A stretch of 64,000 nucleotides of DNA from CAYZUC01 sp964481705 (lineage in GTDB: Bacteria > Bacillota > Clostridia > Lachnospirales > Lachnospiraceae), in NCBI GenBank assembly GCA_964481705.1, contig CAYZUC010000001.1:10583-74582 (forward strand), written 5' to 3'. The position numbers were made by a program, and so were the translations under genes. Below are positions 61,793-64,000 of this stretch, piece by piece (the first letter of the stretch is position 1; the number at the start of each line of letters is the position of its first letter). The notes under the pieces were generated by a model. The model searched no databases, was not told where the DNA came from, and saw nothing but the letters and a program-made list of their open reading frames with translations.

Positions 61793-62791
61793 TTAATTGA
61801 CCTCGTCACGATAGCCGGCCAAAAATTCCACGTATTTTCCGGTTCCAATAGCAACCGCTGTCATAGGATCTTCTGCTGTCATCGTATTGATGCCGGTCTT
61901 ATCGGCAATCAAATCTTCCAGTCCGCGAAGTAAGCTTCCGCCTCCTGTTAAAACAATTCCACGATCTGCAATATCTGCAGCAAGCTCCGGAGGAGTCTTC
62001 TCCAAAACACTATGAATTGCCTCAACAATCTGTGAAGTCATTTCTTTTAACGCTTCTTCTGTTTCTTCGGAAGATACCTTCACCGTTCTCGGTAATCCTG
62101 TAACAAGATTTCTACCTCTTACATCCATATAATCGACTTCCATACGCTTAAATGCGGAGCCAATCTTAATCTTCAAATCTTCTGCGGTACGTTCACCGAT
62201 CAAAAGATTATGCTTTTTTCTCATATAACGAACAATTGCTTCGTCAAAGTCATCGCCAGCAATCTTGATAGATGCACTGACTACTGTTCCACCAAGGGAA
62301 ATTACTGCGATATCTGAAGTACCACCACCAATATCTACAATCATATTACCGCATGGCTTAGAGATATCAATACCAGCTCCAATAGCAGCTGCAATAGGCT
62401 CCTCAATAATCTTAACCTCACGAGCGCCGGCCTGATAAGTAGCATCCTCAACAGCCTTCTTCTCGACCTCGGTTACACCGCTTGGAACACAAACACTGAT
62501 CCTTGGCTTACGAAAGGTCTTCTTGCCAAGTGCCTTCTGGATAAAATATTTCAACATCTTCTCTGTAACTGTGTAATCGGAAATAACACCCTGTCTCAGA
62601 GGTCTAACAGCAATAATGTTACCGGGAGTACGACCAAGCATCAGTCTGGCATCCTCTCCAATCGCTTTGATTTTATTTGTATCACGGTCGAAAGCTACTA
62701 CCGATGGCTCTTTCAAAACTACGCCTTTTCCTCTGATATAAACCAGAATGCTGGCTGTTCCTAAATCAATTCCTATATCTGTGTAAACCAT
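61793..62791 (-). CDS. mreB: MreB-family actin-like cell-shape protein
   Basis: 332 aa. DIGIDLGTASILVYIRGKGVVLKEPSVVA, the PHOSPHATE-1 motif region, IIEEPIAAAIGAGIDISKPCGNMIVDIGGGTSDIAVIS and GIVLTGGGSLLRGLEDLI are MreB hallmarks. It forms membrane-bound filaments that position elongation wall synthesis. It could be the Mbl or MreB paralogue; gene order with flagellar rod genes resembles Bacillus mbl. Start 62791 has AAGGGG eight nt upstream; a 12-codon extension was rejected because it displaces the family start. Confidence 0.95.
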   Translation of the reverse strand: MVYTDIGIDLGTASILVYIRGKGVVLKEPSVVAFDRDTNKIKAIGEDARLMLGRTPGNIIAVRPLRQGVISDYTVTEKMLKYFIQKALGKKTFRKPRISVCVPSGVTEVEKKAVEDATYQAGAREVKIIEEPIAAAIGAGIDISKPCGNMIVDIGGGTSDIAVISLGGTVVSASIKIAGDDFDEAIVRYMRKKHNLLIGERTAEDLKIKIGSAFKRMEVDYMDVRGRNLVTGLPRTVKVSSEETEEALKEMTSQIVEAIHSVLEKTPPELAADIADRGIVLTGGGSLLRGLEDLIADKTGINTMTAEDPMTAVAIGTGKYVEFLAGYRDEVN

Positions 62792-62838
62792 GTAAAATTC
62801 CCCTTTCAAATCCAAAGATAATATCACGCACTACTCCC

Positions 62839-62866
62839 ATTATAAACGAAACGAGCACTTTTTCAA
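62839..62866 (-). promoter_or_regulatory. Sigma-A-type promoter for mreB-flgF-flgG-flgJ
   Basis: On the minus strand TTGAAA (62861-62866), a 16-nt spacer and TATAAT (62839-62844), about 48 nt before the mreB ATG. No sigma-D-like element was seen, so rod genes appear to be expressed from a housekeeping promoter. Confidence 0.8.
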
Positions 62867-62920
62867 TGAATTTTTGACAATTTAGAAATATTTTCAAAAA
62901 TCTTAATACTCCAAAGGGGC

Positions 62921-62950
62921 AAAAAACATGGATACTAAACAGCATCCATG
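62921..62950 (-). terminator. Rho-independent terminator after uvrA
   Basis: CATGGATACT (62927-62936) pairs with AGCATCCATG (62941-62950) around a four-nt loop, with one G-T pair. On the minus strand six T follow. It lies 36 nt after the uvrA stop. Confidence 0.88.
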
Positions 62951-62986
62951 CTCTCTACTCCATATATCGGCTCATTACGCAAAAAC

Positions 62987-64000
62987 TTAAGAGGTTTCTG
63001 TCGTCTTTTTCAAAATTTTATCAATATAATATCCTGTATAGGATTCCTTGCATTTTGCAATCTTCTCCGGAGTTCCTTGGGCGATGACCGTTCCACCACG
63101 GTCTCCTCCTTCCGGTCCCATATCAATGATATAATCAGCTGTCTTAATAACGTCCAGATTGTGCTCTATGACAATAACCGTATTACCACCCTCTGACAAA
63201 CGCCGCAATATTTCAACAAGCTTATGGACATCCGCAAAATGAAGTCCTGTCGTTGGTTCATCCAAGATGTAAATTGTCTTTCCGGTTCCTCGCTTTGATA
63301 ATTCTGTAGCGAGCTTGATTCGCTGTGCCTCACCGCCGGACAAGGTTGTAGAAGGTTGTCCCAATTTAATATAGGATAGTCCAACATCATTCAATGTTTC
63401 CATCTTGCGTCGTATCGACGGGATATTCTCAAAGAATTTCACCGCTTCTCCAACTGTCATATCCAGAACGTCGAAAATGCTTTTCCCCTTGTACTTTACT
63501 TCCAGAGTCTCGCGATTGTAACGTTTACCCCCACATACTTCACATGGTACATAAACATCCGGAAGGAAATGCATCTCGATCTTGATAATTCCGTCTCCCT
63601 GACAAGTCTCACAACGTCCACCTTTTACATTGAAACTGAAACGTCCCTTAGTATATCCTCTTGCCTTCGCATCCTGTGTTGTCGCAAAAAGGTCGCGAAT
63701 CAGGTNNNNNNNNNNTACCCCGGTATACGTAGCTGGATTGGAGCGTGGCGTCCTTCCAATCGGCGACTGATCGATATCAATTACCTTGTCCAATTGTTCC
63801 AGTCCCAGGATTCTGTCATGCTTTCCGGGAATAGTGCGTGCTCTATTGCACACTTTAGCAACCTTCTTATACAATATCTCATTAATCAAAGAGCTCTTAC
63901 CAGAACCGGAAACTCCGGTAATACATGTCATTACTCCCAGAGGAATCTTTACGGTAATATTCTTTAGGTTATTCTCTCTTGCTCCCTCAATCGTCAAAAA
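62987..64000 (-). CDS. uvrA: Excinuclease ABC subunit A, C-terminal part (cut by window edge)
   Basis: The last third of UvrA. LTIEGARENNLKNITVKIPLG leads into a Walker A CITGVSGSGKSSLIN, then DQSPIGRTPRSNPATYTGV, the zinc module (GGRCETCQGDGIIKIEMHFLPDVYVPCEVCGGKRY), the ABC signature LSGGEAQRIKLATEL and Walker B TIYILDEPTTGLHFADV. UvrA recognises bulky DNA lesions in nucleotide excision repair. Ten N interrupt it between TYTGV and LIRDLFATT; the frame is kept. The 5' part lies beyond 64000. Confidence 0.96.
   Translation of the reverse strand, partial: FLTIEGARENNLKNITVKIPLGVMTCITGVSGSGKSSLINEILYKKVAKVCNRARTIPGKHDRILGLEQLDKVIDIDQSPIGRTPRSNPATYTGVXXXXLIRDLFATTQDAKARGYTKGRFSFNVKGGRCETCQGDGIIKIEMHFLPDVYVPCEVCGGKRYNRETLEVKYKGKSIFDVLDMTVGEAVKFFENIPSIRRKMETLNDVGLSYIKLGQPSTTLSGGEAQRIKLATELSKRGTGKTIYILDEPTTGLHFADVHKLVEILRRLSEGGNTVIVIEHNLDVIKTADYIIDMGPEGGDRGGTVIAQGTPEKIAKCKESYTGYYIDKILKKTTETS
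63706..63715. other. Assembly gap of 10 N inside uvrA
   Basis: Ten N between a GTA (Val) codon and an AC-CTG (x-Leu) on the coding strand. In UvrA the block is normally TYTGV-F-D-x-IRDLFA, so the expected missing sequence is about four bases (completing Phe and Asp); ten N is probably a placeholder that happens to keep the frame. Confidence 0.9.

Noticed and set aside
1..64000. CRISPR arrays, rRNA genes, prophage genes and transposase genes
   Set aside because: None seen: no regularly spaced direct repeats, no rRNA segments, and no phage or transposase proteins among the supported genes.

Overview
The window is one contiguous stretch of a low-to-moderate GC Gram-positive chromosome. It most likely comes from a motile member of the Lachnospiraceae (Clostridia), as suggested by cdaA-cdaR-glmM, mreB followed by flagellar rod genes, a YvyF-like zinc-ribbon protein, recD2, comF and a long-type leuA. 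This assignment rests on gene content and order only; no database was searched. Strong Shine-Dalgarno sites, ATGA and TAATG overlaps and sigma-A-like promoters are seen throughout. A run of 10 N (63706-63715) marks an assembly gap inside uvrA.

Region A (1-47154) is almost entirely a leftward surface-polysaccharide region. Read in the direction of transcription it starts with rmlD, an fdtB-like aminotransferase, an fdtA-like ketoisomerase and a GtrB/DPM1-like glycosyltransferase (47154 to 43790). A rightward tRNA-Val(CAC) and a PAP2-family membrane protein follow, then leftward yitT, then gmd-fcl for GDP-L-fucose, which ends at a clear terminator. Next comes a set of large membrane proteins (40056-35209), one fused to a ComEC-like metallo-beta-lactamase domain. 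A near-continuous array of translationally coupled genes then runs to the left edge. It carries glycosyltransferases, three initiating phosphoglycosyl transferases, two flippases, three polymerase-like proteins, a PglF/PglE/PglC-like set with an ATP-grasp and a HAD protein, the complete CapEFG/FnlABC set for UDP-L-FucNAc, and a nonulosonic (sialic-like) acid set: NeuB-family synthase plus a fused NeuA-SpsG protein. A nucleotide-sugar dehydrogenase is cut by the left edge. No Wzz/Wzc-type chain-length regulator is visible. The multiplicity of wzx, wzy and initiating transferases suggests two or more merged loci.

Region B (47289-48824) is a single rightward GT-C-like membrane protein, divergent from rmlD and closed by a strong hairpin.

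Region C (48896-64000) is leftward core genome. It holds leuA; ptsH (HPr) with its own promoter and terminator; cdaA-cdaR-glmM (c-di-AMP synthesis, its regulator, and cell-wall precursor synthesis), preceded by two membrane proteins of unknown function and a YvyF-like protein; comF and recD2, which overlap; mreB-flgF-flgG-flgJ behind a good promoter; and the 3' part of uvrA. Both Region C and much of Region A concern the cell envelope.

The items most worth a second look are the membrane-protein/metallo-hydrolase module at 35.2-40.1 kb, the ATP-grasp/HAD pair where a PglD acetyltransferase would be expected, the NeuA-SpsG fusion with a coupled KpsS-like protein, and a perfect 37-bp inverted repeat at 9604-9709.
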